A stretch of 64,000 nucleotides of DNA, taken from the NCBI RefSeq assembly GCF_013085545.1, contig NZ_CP039543.1, forward strand, positions 1,674,001-1,738,000, written 5' to 3'. The translations under genes and the position numbers were made by a program. The notes beneath the pieces were generated by a model that made no database searches, was not told the origin of the DNA, and saw only the letters and a list, made by a program, of their open reading frames with translations. Position 1 is the first letter of the stretch; the number at the start of each line of letters is the position of its first letter. Shown piece by piece: positions 25,972-34,108 of the stretch. Origin of the DNA: Oceanidesulfovibrio marinus. Its GTDB lineage: Bacteria > Desulfobacterota > Desulfovibrionia > Desulfovibrionales > Desulfovibrionaceae.

Positions 25972-26226
25972 ATGAATCTCAAAGGCCAACCAGCCGTCAT
26001 CACCGGCTACACTAAAGAGCAGATGTGGTCCGCCATTCTGGAGTGGACCCGATTTTCCGACTCCCTTGCGAGCCAGGAGATGCATACCCTCGCGACAATC
26101 GCGCTGGAACGCATCCGGTCCGGACTGCCGGAGATGCCACCCAGCGTGATGAGCGGCCTCGAAGCCTTCAAGCAGACTTATCTTCTGGAGACGGACATCG
26201 GAAGGATTGTCCAGGAGCAGGCGTAG
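25972..26226 (+). CDS. Small hypothetical protein, 84 residues
   Basis: A soluble, probably helical protein (MNLKGQPAVITGYTKEQMWS at the start, TDIGRIVQEQA at the end) without recognisable domain. It follows cheX by 81 bp with an AT-rich gap carrying a Fur-box-like sequence. Codon use fits a real gene. It ends 15 bp before the convergent cbiB stop. Function unknown. Confidence 0.6.
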   Translation: MNLKGQPAVITGYTKEQMWSAILEWTRFSDSLASQEMHTLATIALERIRSGLPEMPPSVMSGLEAFKQTYLLETDIGRIVQEQA

Positions 26227-26240
26227 ACCGCATCGTCTGC

Positions 26241-27260
26241 CTAGATTTCGCCGCGGATCAGCATCCCGGCCAGATACATCGCCAGACACGTTCCCACCCC
26301 GGCCATAAAGCAGAGCCGCAGGAGACCGACGAACCGTTCGCGCGTCCATTCCTTGCCCGGCCCTTCTGCGGATAGTTCCACATGCCCTTCGGCCGGACCC
26401 AGCACCGGCTTCGGCACCCACGCCCCGAAGTAGATCGCGTCGCCGCCCATGGTCGCGCCGAAAATCCACGCCGCGGCGGCCATGGGCCAGCCGGCATTGG
26501 GGCTGGAGGTTTTCCGGGCATCGCGCCGCACACCGCGCACTATCCTGGCAATGCGCCCAAAGCTCGGCCCGACAGGCCCTGCCAACGCGGCGGCCAGCAC
26601 CATGCCCAGCGCCGTGAGCCGCGCCGGGATGAACGCCAGTACGTCGTCCATGCGCGCCGCCGCCTTGCCGAACCACGCGTACTCCGGCGTGCGGTAACCC
26701 CACATGGAGTCCAGTGTGGAAACGGCCTTGTACGCCCACAGCCCGCCCGGCCCCAGCAGCACGAGATAGAAGAACGGCGCCACGAGCCCGTCGTTGAGGT
26801 TCTCGGCCAGGGTCTCGGCCAGGGCCTTGCGCAGCGACGGGGCGTCCAAGGCCGTGGTGTCCCGGCTGACCAGCATGGCCACGGCGGCGCGGCCTTCGCC
26901 GATGGAGCCGGTCTCCACCGCGCGGAAGGCGGCGTGGGCCTCCCGCAGCAGGCCGCCCAGGGCCAGGCCGGACCACGACAGGTAGAGGGCGAGGAGCGGC
27001 CCGGCGTAGCCCAGGCCGGAGAGCCGCCACGCAGCCCATCCGGCGCCGCCGGCCAGCAGAACCATGCCCAGCGCTCCGGCCAGGAAAGCGCCAGCGTTGG
27101 TACCCGATGCGGGCATGCGCCGCGCAAGGCGCTCCCACCACGCGGCAAGACGGCCCAGTCCGACCACCGGATGCGGCAGCCAGCGCGGATCACCAATCAG
27201 AATGTCCAGCACCAGAGCCAGAACCGGGACGAAGTGGATGAAGGTGTGGTTGAGGTCCAT
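26241..27260 (-). CDS. cbiB: Adenosylcobinamide-phosphate synthase (CbiB/CobD)
   Basis: A 339-residue inner-membrane protein that attaches aminopropanol (phosphate) to adenosylcobyric acid in cobalamin biosynthesis. The family opening is clear: LDILIGDPRWLPHPVVGLGRL. Also present are LAETLAENLNDGLVAPFFY and DSMWGYRTPEYAWFGKAAARMDDVLAFIPARLTAL, here split as DSMWGYR and DDVLAFIPARLTAL. About five membrane helices. It stands apart from the cbiK-btu-cbiL operon and has no riboswitch in front of it that I could see. Confidence 0.95.
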   Translation of the reverse strand: MDLNHTFIHFVPVLALVLDILIGDPRWLPHPVVGLGRLAAWWERLARRMPASGTNAGAFLAGALGMVLLAGGAGWAAWRLSGLGYAGPLLALYLSWSGLALGGLLREAHAAFRAVETGSIGEGRAAVAMLVSRDTTALDAPSLRKALAETLAENLNDGLVAPFFYLVLLGPGGLWAYKAVSTLDSMWGYRTPEYAWFGKAAARMDDVLAFIPARLTALGMVLAAALAGPVGPSFGRIARIVRGVRRDARKTSSPNAGWPMAAAAWIFGATMGGDAIYFGAWVPKPVLGPAEGHVELSAEGPGKEWTRERFVGLLRLCFMAGVGTCLAMYLAGMLIRGEI

Positions 27261-27488
27261 GGAAGATAGGCGGTATGTGGTTGCGGCCCTTCGTACGGCG
27301 GCCGTGTCGCGTCGTTCAGCAAGTCCTATGCGCCGTGGCCCGCAGAGGCAAGCCCGGAGAGCGGCCGCACGGGTGCGCGACCAAACTCATGCCTCAGCGC
27401 CGCCTGCCCTGCTTCGGCATTCGGTTTCCGGCGCTGGCGCATCCATGTTTGCGCTTGACCTGTTGCGACTGGCGGGTAGTTTATCCCC

Positions 27489-28013
27489 ATGGATCGCCCC
27501 GAGCCGCCAGAAACACCCCATGTGTGCGCGCGTTGCGCCCGCTGCTGCGTTATCACGCCAGAGGAAAAGCCCCTGGTCTTTCCTCTGTTTCCTCTGGAGA
27601 TCGAACGCCTGAACCGCTGCGCCGAAGAGCTCGGGATCGGTCCGTCCTGGCTGGAGCACGAGCCCAACACGCCGGAGTTTCTGAGCGCCATGCTCACATT
27701 ATTTCCGGACAACCAGGATGCGGTGCGGACATACTTTCCTATAAGTGAAACCCATCCCCGCCTGGGGGTTTTGGATGACGGCCGCTGCGTTTTCCTTGGC
27801 GACGCAGGTTGCATGCTATCCCAGGACGATCGGCCCGCCCACTGCCTGCTCTTCCCGCTGTGGGTGGCGCGGGGCCGCATCCGCCCTCTGGACGCGCAGT
27901 GCCTGGCCATCCAGGGCGCGCGTCGCCTCTCCGATATCCTTGAAGTTCTGAATCTTACGGAAGAATCCCTGTATGCGGCGCATGCGAACCTGTGCCGCGC
28001 ATGGGGTCTTTAA
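27489..28013 (+). CDS. YkgJ-family cysteine-cluster protein
   Basis: A 174-residue protein with the N-terminal CxxCxxCC cluster of the YkgJ/UPF0153 family (Cys13, 16, 19, 20 in CARCARCC) and further cysteines (GRCVFL, AGCML, AHCLLFP) near residues 97-120. Such proteins are thought to bind Zn or an Fe-S centre; the role is not established. It is divergent from cbiB with a 228-bp gap in which I see nothing else. Confidence 0.8.
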   Translation: MDRPEPPETPHVCARCARCCVITPEEKPLVFPLFPLEIERLNRCAEELGIGPSWLEHEPNTPEFLSAMLTLFPDNQDAVRTYFPISETHPRLGVLDDGRCVFLGDAGCMLSQDDRPAHCLLFPLWVARGRIRPLDAQCLAIQGARRLSDILEVLNLTEESLYAAHANLCRAWGL

Positions 28014-28119
28014 TCCCCCCACTTCACTCTGATTCAAGTTTTTCCGGTGCGGCGTTACCGTTCACCGGGTTCATACATCCTTTCACAGATTGTTTCCTAC
28101 CGTTATGGGGGTTCACTGG

Positions 28120-28148
28120 TTGTTCTTCTGCGGTTTTTTCTGTAAATA
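28120..28148 (+). promoter_or_regulatory. Probable sigma-70 promoter of the TRAP operon
   Basis: TTGTTC (28120-28125) and TAAATA (28143-28148) are 17 bp apart in an AT-rich stretch, 45 bp before dctP. Confidence 0.5.
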
Positions 28149-28193
28149 TTTTTTAAGAATTTTTCCAACCTACTACCCAAGGGGAAGCGCAGT

Positions 28194-29186
28194 ATGCAGA
28201 AGAAATCGTGTGTCGCGGTCATTCTGGCCCTCGTCTTTAGCCTTGGCCTGGCGCTCAGCGCCCACGCAGAACCAATTGTCGTCAAGTTTTCCCATGTTGT
28301 GGCGGAGAACACCCCCAAGGGTAAAATGGCCAACAAATTCCGCGACCTTGTAGCCGAGCAAATGGGCGACAAGGTTGTGGTCGAGGTCTACCCCAACTCC
28401 CAGCTTTTCAATGACAACGCCGTTCTCGAGGCCCTGCTGCTGGGCGATGTGCAGCTCGCAGCCCCCGCGCTTTCCAAGTTCCAGAAGTACACCGATGTTC
28501 TTCAGCTTTACGACCTCCCCTTCCTGTTCAAAGACATGGAAGCCGTTGAGTGCTTCCAGCAAGGCCCCTTTGGCAAGAAGATGCTCAAGTCTATGATGGA
28601 CAAGGGCGTCCTCGGCCTGGGCTATCTGCACAACGGTCTCAAGCAGCTTTCGGCCAACTCTCCCCTGCGCGTGCCTGCCGACGCCGCGGGCAAGAAGTTC
28701 CGCATCATGACCTCCGATGTGCTCGCCGCACAGTTCGAGGCCGTGGACGCCATTCCGCTGAAGAAGCCCTTTTCCGAGGTCTTCACCCTGCTGCAGACCA
28801 AGGCCATCGACGGCCAGGAGAACACCTGGTCCAACATCTACTCCAAGAAGTTCTACGAAGTTCAGCCCTACATCACCGAGTCCAACCACGGCCTGCTCGA
28901 CTACCTGGTCGTGACCAGCGCGGAGTTCTGGAACGGCCTGCCCGAAGACGTGGCCGCCGGCCTGGAATCCGCCCTGGCCGAGGCCCTGGAGTACGGAAAC
29001 GCCGAGTCCTTCGCGCTTTCCGAAGAGCAGAAGCAGATGATCATCGACTCCGGCCGCACCGAGATCATCGAGCTGACGCCTGAAGAGCGCGCCCTGTGGG
29101 TCGAGGCCATGAAGCCGGTGTGGGACGAGTTCGCCCCTGCCATCGGCCAGGACAACATCGACGCCGCCGTGGCCTGCAACAAATAA
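28194..29186 (+). CDS. dctP: TRAP transporter solute-binding protein (DctP family)
   Basis: A 330-residue periplasmic receptor with a signal peptide cut near SAHAEP (residue 25). KFSHVVAENTPKGKMANKFRDL is the family opening (here the parts KFSHVVAENTPKG and FRDLVAEQ), and KKFRIMTSDV holds the conserved arginine that binds the carboxylate of the ligand. Resemblance to C4-dicarboxylate receptors is good (malate, fumarate, succinate), but sub-family assignment needs a tree. The first gene of dctPQM; AAGGGGAAG precedes the ATG. Confidence 0.93.
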   Translation: MQKKSCVAVILALVFSLGLALSAHAEPIVVKFSHVVAENTPKGKMANKFRDLVAEQMGDKVVVEVYPNSQLFNDNAVLEALLLGDVQLAAPALSKFQKYTDVLQLYDLPFLFKDMEAVECFQQGPFGKKMLKSMMDKGVLGLGYLHNGLKQLSANSPLRVPADAAGKKFRIMTSDVLAAQFEAVDAIPLKKPFSEVFTLLQTKAIDGQENTWSNIYSKKFYEVQPYITESNHGLLDYLVVTSAEFWNGLPEDVAAGLESALAEALEYGNAESFALSEEQKQMIIDSGRTEIIELTPEERALWVEAMKPVWDEFAPAIGQDNIDAAVACNK

Positions 29187-29203
29187 GCGCTTCGTAACTC
29201 CAT

Positions 29204-29770
29204 ATGTTCCGGCGCTTCATGAACGAGCTGGAGGAGGGGATCATTTCCCTCCTCCTTGCTTCCATGACCCTGCTCGTCTTCGTGGAGGTTGTCCTGCGGT
29301 TCGGCTTCAACACGGGCCTGCTCTGGGCCCAGGAGCTCACACTGCTGCTCTCTGCGTGGATGGTCTTGTTCGGCGTCTCCTACGGCGTCAAGGTCGGCTC
29401 CCACATCGGGGTGGACGCGGTCGTACGCCTGCTGCCGCCAAAGACGAAACGCATCGTCAGCGCGATAGCATGCGTCCTCGCCCTGATTTACTGCGGTCTG
29501 TTTCTTAAAGGCTCCTATGTTTACTTAGCGAAGATGCACTTGATCGGCATCGAGCTGGAGGACATTCCCATTCCCAAATGGGTTGGCCACTCGATTCTGA
29601 TCTTCGGATTCCTGCTGCTTGCGTTCCGCATCCTGGAGCTCTTGTGGCGCATCATCCAGGGCAAGGCCGAAGGCTTCTCGCTGCATGACGAAGCCCGTGA
29701 CGCCCGCGGCATGTACGAAGGCAAGCGCATGGAGGATGATGCAGAGAACGGGGAGGCGGCAAACCCATGA
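29204..29770 (+). CDS. dctQ: TRAP transporter small membrane subunit (DctQ family)
   Basis: A 188-residue protein with four membrane helices and the family motif FVEVVLRFGFNTGLLWAQEL (near 27-46), then GVSYGVKVGSHIGVDAVV. It starts 17 bases after dctP and overlaps dctM by four bases (ATGA), so all three are co-translated. The cytoplasmic tail is long and charged. Confidence 0.92.
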   Translation: MFRRFMNELEEGIISLLLASMTLLVFVEVVLRFGFNTGLLWAQELTLLLSAWMVLFGVSYGVKVGSHIGVDAVVRLLPPKTKRIVSAIACVLALIYCGLFLKGSYVYLAKMHLIGIELEDIPIPKWVGHSILIFGFLLLAFRILELLWRIIQGKAEGFSLHDEARDARGMYEGKRMEDDAENGEAANP

Positions 29771-31164
29771 CAACCGCCGTGCTGTTCTCCCTTCTCTTTC
29801 TGTTGTTGGCCACGGGCATGCCCATCGCCATCGGCCTGGGCCTGGCGAGCATCAGCACCATCCTGCTGTTCTCGCCGGATTCGCTCGCATCCATCGCCCT
29901 GAAGCTGTTCGAGTCGCTCTCCGAGCACTACACCCTTCTGGCGATTCCGTTCTTCATCCTCTCATCGCAGTTCCTCTCCACCGGCGGCGTGGCGAACCGG
30001 CTCATCAAGTTCGCCATCGATTGCGTCGGCTACATCCGCGGCGGCCTGGCCATGGCCTCGGTCCTGGCCTGCATGCTCTTTGCCGCGGTTTCCGGATCAT
30101 CACCGGCCACGGTGGCGGCCATCGGCTCCATCGTCATCGCCGGCATGGTCCGGGCGGGATACCCCGAGAAAATGGCCGCCGGCGTTATTGCCAACGCGGG
30201 CACCCTCGGCATCCTCATCCCGCCGTCCATCGTCATGCTCGTGTACGCGGCCGCTACCGAAGAATCGGCCGCCCGGCTCTTCATGGCCGGCTTCATCCCC
30301 GGTCTGCTCATGGGCACCATGCTCATGGTCGCCATCTACATCATGGCGCGGATCAAAAAACTGCCGGCGCAGCCCTTCCCCGGTTTCCTGGCGCTGCTGC
30401 AATCCGGCTTCTCGGCGCTGGGCGGCCTGCTGCTCATCGTCATCGTCCTTGGCTCCATCTATGGCGGCATTGCCAGCCCCACGGAAGCGGCAGCCGTTTC
30501 CGCCGTCTACGCCTTCATCATCGCCGTGTTCGGCTACCGCGACATGGGCCCGATGAAGAACATTCCGTGGCGCAAAAAAGGTGAGAACTTTGTCGCCATG
30601 GTAGTCCGGAACATCTACGAGATAGTCCTGGCGCTGCCCAAGTCCATCAACCATCCCGAGGTCCGCAAAACCGTGCTGGACGCCTCGCGCGTGTCCATCA
30701 TGCTGCTGTTCATCATCGCCAACGCCATGCTTTTCGCCCACGTGCTCACCACCGAGCGCATTCCGCACCACATCGCGGAGATGATTACGGGATGGGGCCT
30801 GCCCGCCTGGGGCTTCCTCGTCGTGGTCAACATCGTGCTGCTCATCGCGGGCAACTTCATGGAACCCTCGGCGATCCTGCTCATCATGGCGCCCATCCTC
30901 TTCCCCATCGCCGTCAAGCTGGGGATCGATCCCATCCACCTGGGCGTCATCATGGTCGTGAACATGGAAATCGGCATGATCACACCGCCCGTGGGCCTCA
31001 ACCTCTTCGTCACCGCAGGCATCACAGGACGCGACATCGGATGGGTCGTGCGCGCAGCCCTGCCATGGCTGTGCATCCTGCTCCTGTTCCTCATCATGAT
31101 CACCTACATCCCGAAGATATCCCTCTTCCTGCCCGAGTACATCGACCACCTGAAAGGCTACTGA
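29767..31164 (+). CDS. dctM: TRAP transporter large membrane subunit (DctM family)
   Basis: A 465-residue permease with about 12-13 helices; it uses a sodium gradient to import the acid handed over by DctP. Family blocks visible are TGMPIAIGLGLAS, SGSSPATVAAIGSI, GTLGILIPPSIVMLVY and NMEIGMITPPVGLNLFV. The middle part (about residues 200-310) is longer than in the shortest DctM proteins. A terminator follows at once. Confidence 0.95.
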   Translation: MTTAVLFSLLFLLLATGMPIAIGLGLASISTILLFSPDSLASIALKLFESLSEHYTLLAIPFFILSSQFLSTGGVANRLIKFAIDCVGYIRGGLAMASVLACMLFAAVSGSSPATVAAIGSIVIAGMVRAGYPEKMAAGVIANAGTLGILIPPSIVMLVYAAATEESAARLFMAGFIPGLLMGTMLMVAIYIMARIKKLPAQPFPGFLALLQSGFSALGGLLLIVIVLGSIYGGIASPTEAAAVSAVYAFIIAVFGYRDMGPMKNIPWRKKGENFVAMVVRNIYEIVLALPKSINHPEVRKTVLDASRVSIMLLFIIANAMLFAHVLTTERIPHHIAEMITGWGLPAWGFLVVVNIVLLIAGNFMEPSAILLIMAPILFPIAVKLGIDPIHLGVIMVVNMEIGMITPPVGLNLFVTAGITGRDIGWVVRAALPWLCILLLFLIMITYIPKISLFLPEYIDHLKGY

Positions 31165-31190
31165 CGAGGGAACACATGCACCATCAACAA

Positions 31191-31227
31191 CGGCCGGTCC
31201 GCATCGCGCGGACCGGCCGTTTCATTT
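31191..31227 (+). terminator. Terminator of the TRAP operon
   Basis: CGGCCGGTCCGC and GCGGACCGGCCG form a perfect 12-bp stem followed by TTTCATTT. Confidence 0.88.
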
Positions 31228-31247
31228 GACAATCATGAACGTGTGAT

Positions 31248-31291
31248 GCGGGGCGCTGCCCCGCACCCCGCCAGGGAGCAGTGCTCCCTGG
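31248..31291. repeat. Two GC-rich palindromes of the dispersed family
   Basis: GCGGGGCGCTGCCCCGC (31248-31264) and a unit with CCAGGGAGC/GCTCCCTGG arms (31271-31291). The second is nearly the same as the units at 6292-6312 and 58261-58280. They lie between the convergent TRAP operon and mnmE. Confidence 0.75.
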
Positions 31292-31312
31292 CTGCCAAAA
31301 GCGTAAAGCAGT

Positions 31313-32803
31313 TTACTTGCCGATGCAGAAGGAGTCGAAGATGGCGTTGAGCACGTCGTGGCTGGCGATGGCCCCGGTGATCTCGGCCAGGGCGTGGCTG
31401 GCGGTTTCGAGCCGCACGCCGAGAACGTCGTAGGGGATGCCGGCGTCGAGGTCCTGGAGCAGCCCGTCGAGCTCCTCGGCGGCGCGGTGCATGGCGCGAG
31501 CTTGGCGCAGGTTGGGGGCCAGCTCGCCGGGTCGCGGCGGGGTGTCGCCACCGGCAAGACGGCGGCGGATGGCGCGGGTGAGGTCATCCACGCCAACGCC
31601 CTGTGCGGCGGAAAGGGGAATGATCTCCAGGGAGCCCAGCCCGAGCGATTGGAGCGTGTCGGCGAGGCGGGAGAGAGGGCTTCGGGGGGTGGTCGATTCA
31701 TACCGCGCCCAGGTGTCGACCTTGTTCAGGGCGATGAGCACGCCCGAGGCGTCGAGGTGGGCAAGGAGCTCGCGCTCCGGCTCGGCAAGGGGCTCCTGGC
31801 GGGCGCCGTCGAGCACGAGCACGAGGAGGTCGGCGCGGGCGGCCAGGCTCCGGCTGCGGCACACGCCTTCCGCCTCGATCGGGTCGAGCTCGCCGGTAAG
31901 CAGCTCGCCGTCGGCGCGCAGACCGGCCGTGTCCACCAGAGTGACGGGCAGGCCGTCCAGCAGCAGGCGCTCTTCCAGATAGTCGCGGGTGGTGCCTGCG
32001 CGGTCAGTGACGATGGCGCGGTTCGAGCCGGCTATGGTGTTGAGCAGGCTGGACTTGCCGGCATTGACCCGGCCGGCGAGCACCACGAGGCCCCCTTCCT
32101 CCCAGACGCGACGGCGCGAGGCCGCACCGGCCAGGGCCTGAAGCGAGTCGATGAGCTCACACACGTCCCGGGTCAGGGCGTCCGGCGGCAGGCATTCCAC
32201 GTCTTCGTCCGGAAAGTCCACGGCAATACAGAGCTGAATGCGCAGCGCTTCGAGTTTGTCGCGCAGGTCAGCCACGCGGTGGCCCAGACCGCCGGCAAGA
32301 CGCGTCTGCGCCAGGGCCAGACCAGCCGGAGAGTCGGCGGCCACGGCTTCAGCCACGGCCTCAGCCTGCACAAGATCCATCTTGCCGTTGAGAAAGGCGC
32401 GCTTGGAGAACTCGCCGGGCCGCGCCTCGCGCACGTCCAAGTCGTTCCCGGCAGACAGCACGGACCGCAGCACCTCGGCAACCACGAGGGGACCGCCGTG
32501 GCCGTGGATCTCCACGACATCCTCGCCGGTAAAGGAGTTGGGCGCGGGGAAATGGACGGCGAGCACCTCGTCCACGATCCGCGCGTCCGGCGCATCAACC
32601 GAAGGCGCAAGGATGCGGCCATGGTGCATGTATCGGGGGGAAAAGCCGAAAAAGCCGGCGGCGGACGGCTGGAAGACGCGCAACGCGCACGCCGCAGCCG
32701 ATGGCCCGGAAAGCCGCACGACACCGACGCCGCCCACGCCCGGCGGCGTGGCCACGGCGGCTATGGTATCGCGGCTGAGGTCATGACCATGTGTCCGGCT
32801 CAT
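31313..32803 (-). CDS. mnmE: tRNA modification GTPase MnmE
   Basis: A 496-residue GTPase that, with MnmG, modifies the wobble uridine of certain tRNAs. The N-terminal formyl-folate-binding domain opens with DTIAAVATPPGVGGVGVVRLSG; the G domain has GRVNAGKSSLLN (G1), DTAGLR (G3) and NKVD (G4); the C-terminus is the invariant CIGK, whose cysteine is essential. It is the last gene of the rpmH operon, 26 bp after jag. Confidence 0.96.
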   Translation of the reverse strand: MSRTHGHDLSRDTIAAVATPPGVGGVGVVRLSGPSAAACALRVFQPSAAGFFGFSPRYMHHGRILAPSVDAPDARIVDEVLAVHFPAPNSFTGEDVVEIHGHGGPLVVAEVLRSVLSAGNDLDVREARPGEFSKRAFLNGKMDLVQAEAVAEAVAADSPAGLALAQTRLAGGLGHRVADLRDKLEALRIQLCIAVDFPDEDVECLPPDALTRDVCELIDSLQALAGAASRRRVWEEGGLVVLAGRVNAGKSSLLNTIAGSNRAIVTDRAGTTRDYLEERLLLDGLPVTLVDTAGLRADGELLTGELDPIEAEGVCRSRSLAARADLLVLVLDGARQEPLAEPERELLAHLDASGVLIALNKVDTWARYESTTPRSPLSRLADTLQSLGLGSLEIIPLSAAQGVGVDDLTRAIRRRLAGGDTPPRPGELAPNLRQARAMHRAAEELDGLLQDLDAGIPYDVLGVRLETASHALAEITGAIASHDVLNAIFDSFCIGK

Positions 32804-32829
32804 GAAACCCGCCTTCCCGACTGCTGAGG

Positions 32830-34074
32830 CTACTCGGCGTCCGACTGCCCGTTGGACGGCGCGGGCGCCTCAGGCTGTTTCGGCGCTTTCGGCTCGACAG
32901 GCGGCTCGGGCGCAACAGACTGCTTCGGCGCTTCGGGCTCGACAGGCGGTTCAGGTGCCTCAGGTTGTTTGGGCGCTACGAACTCGGCTGACAGCTCGGG
33001 AGCGGTTGCCGTCGGCGATGGCGCAGAAGGAGCTTCCATCGGTGCGGGCTCGGCAGGAGCGTCAGCCGCCATGGGCTGCTCGGGAGCGTTCTCCGTCGGG
33101 GACTGCTCCGTCGACTCCGTTGCCGCTGGCTTTCTGGAGCGGCCACGTCCACGGCCGGAGCGGGAACGCCCGCCGCGAGAGCCACGGGAACGCGACCGGC
33201 CGTTCTTGCCGGAGCCTTCCTTGGCAGGTGCGTCGTTGGCAGCATCGGCTGCGACGGCATCATCCGTTTCCAGAGCGGCTTCAGCGACATTGCCGTTCTT
33301 CGGGGGCTTTGCAGCCTTGCCGGGCTTGGAGGACTTGCCGGGTTTGGAACCGTTGCCCGACTTGGCCGCCTTTTCGGACTGGGCTGTCTTCTCAGGCTTG
33401 GAGCCGTTGCCGTTGCCGGCGTCTGTGCCGTTGCTCTTGGCAGGCTGGATGATGACGCGCTTCATGGGGCCGTCGCCTTTGGAGCGCGTCTGCACCGCGG
33501 CATCGTCCTGCAACGCCATGTGCACTACGCGGCGGTGGTACGAAGCGAGCGGCCGCGTGGACTGCGAGCGGTTCTGGGCAATGGCCTTCTCGGCCAGGCC
33601 CAGGGCCATCTCGCGCAGGCTTTCGTTCTGGCGCTCACGGTAGTCGCCGGCGTCCAGCCGCAGGCGAACCTGCTCCGGCCATTGCTTGGCCAGGATGCGG
33701 TTGGCGATGTACTGCAGCGCCTGGAGGGTCACGCCCTCCTTGCCGATGAGCAGTCCGGCCTGCTCCTCGTCGTCGATGACGGCGAGCACCTTGCCCGGGC
33801 CTTCCATGCTGACCTCGAGGCTGGGGTGCCCGGCAATGGGTTCGATGAGCTTGATCAGCACATCGCGGACATAGAGCTTCAGCTCCACGCTCTGGTCGCG
33901 GAGCATGGCCCGTACGGTGGCCTTGCGGCCGCCTACCAGGCCAAATATGCCGCCGGAGGCGTCGTTGAGTATCTCGACCTCGAGCGCTTCACGGTCGACG
34001 TCGAAATGTTTGCATGCTTGGTCTATGGCTTCGTCTATTGATCTTCCTTCAAAATGCTTCGCATCGCTTGCCAT
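32830..34074 (-). CDS. jag: Jag/KhpB RNA-binding protein with a long low-complexity tail
   Basis: A 414-residue protein. Residues 1-50 are the Jag-N domain (FEGRSIDEAIDQACKHF), about 65-145 a KH domain (LLIGKEGVTLQALQYI) and 146-205 an R3H domain (RPLASYHRRVVHMAL). The next ~200 residues are low complexity: a Lys/Gly/Ser part, an Arg/Ser/Gly part, and a Pro/Glu/Ala tail in which PEAPEPPVEPEAPKQ-like units repeat. Typical Jag proteins end after R3H (near 210 residues). It lies between yidC and mnmE as usual; the family acts in RNA binding linked to envelope growth. Confidence 0.9.
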   Translation of the reverse strand: MASDAKHFEGRSIDEAIDQACKHFDVDREALEVEILNDASGGIFGLVGGRKATVRAMLRDQSVELKLYVRDVLIKLIEPIAGHPSLEVSMEGPGKVLAVIDDEEQAGLLIGKEGVTLQALQYIANRILAKQWPEQVRLRLDAGDYRERQNESLREMALGLAEKAIAQNRSQSTRPLASYHRRVVHMALQDDAAVQTRSKGDGPMKRVIIQPAKSNGTDAGNGNGSKPEKTAQSEKAAKSGNGSKPGKSSKPGKAAKPPKNGNVAEAALETDDAVAADAANDAPAKEGSGKNGRSRSRGSRGGRSRSGRGRGRSRKPAATESTEQSPTENAPEQPMAADAPAEPAPMEAPSAPSPTATAPELSAEFVAPKQPEAPEPPVEPEAPKQSVAPEPPVEPKAPKQPEAPAPSNGQSDAE

Positions 34075-34108
34075 GGGCGATTCCTCTAAGAGCCATGCGC
34101 GCGCCGCC

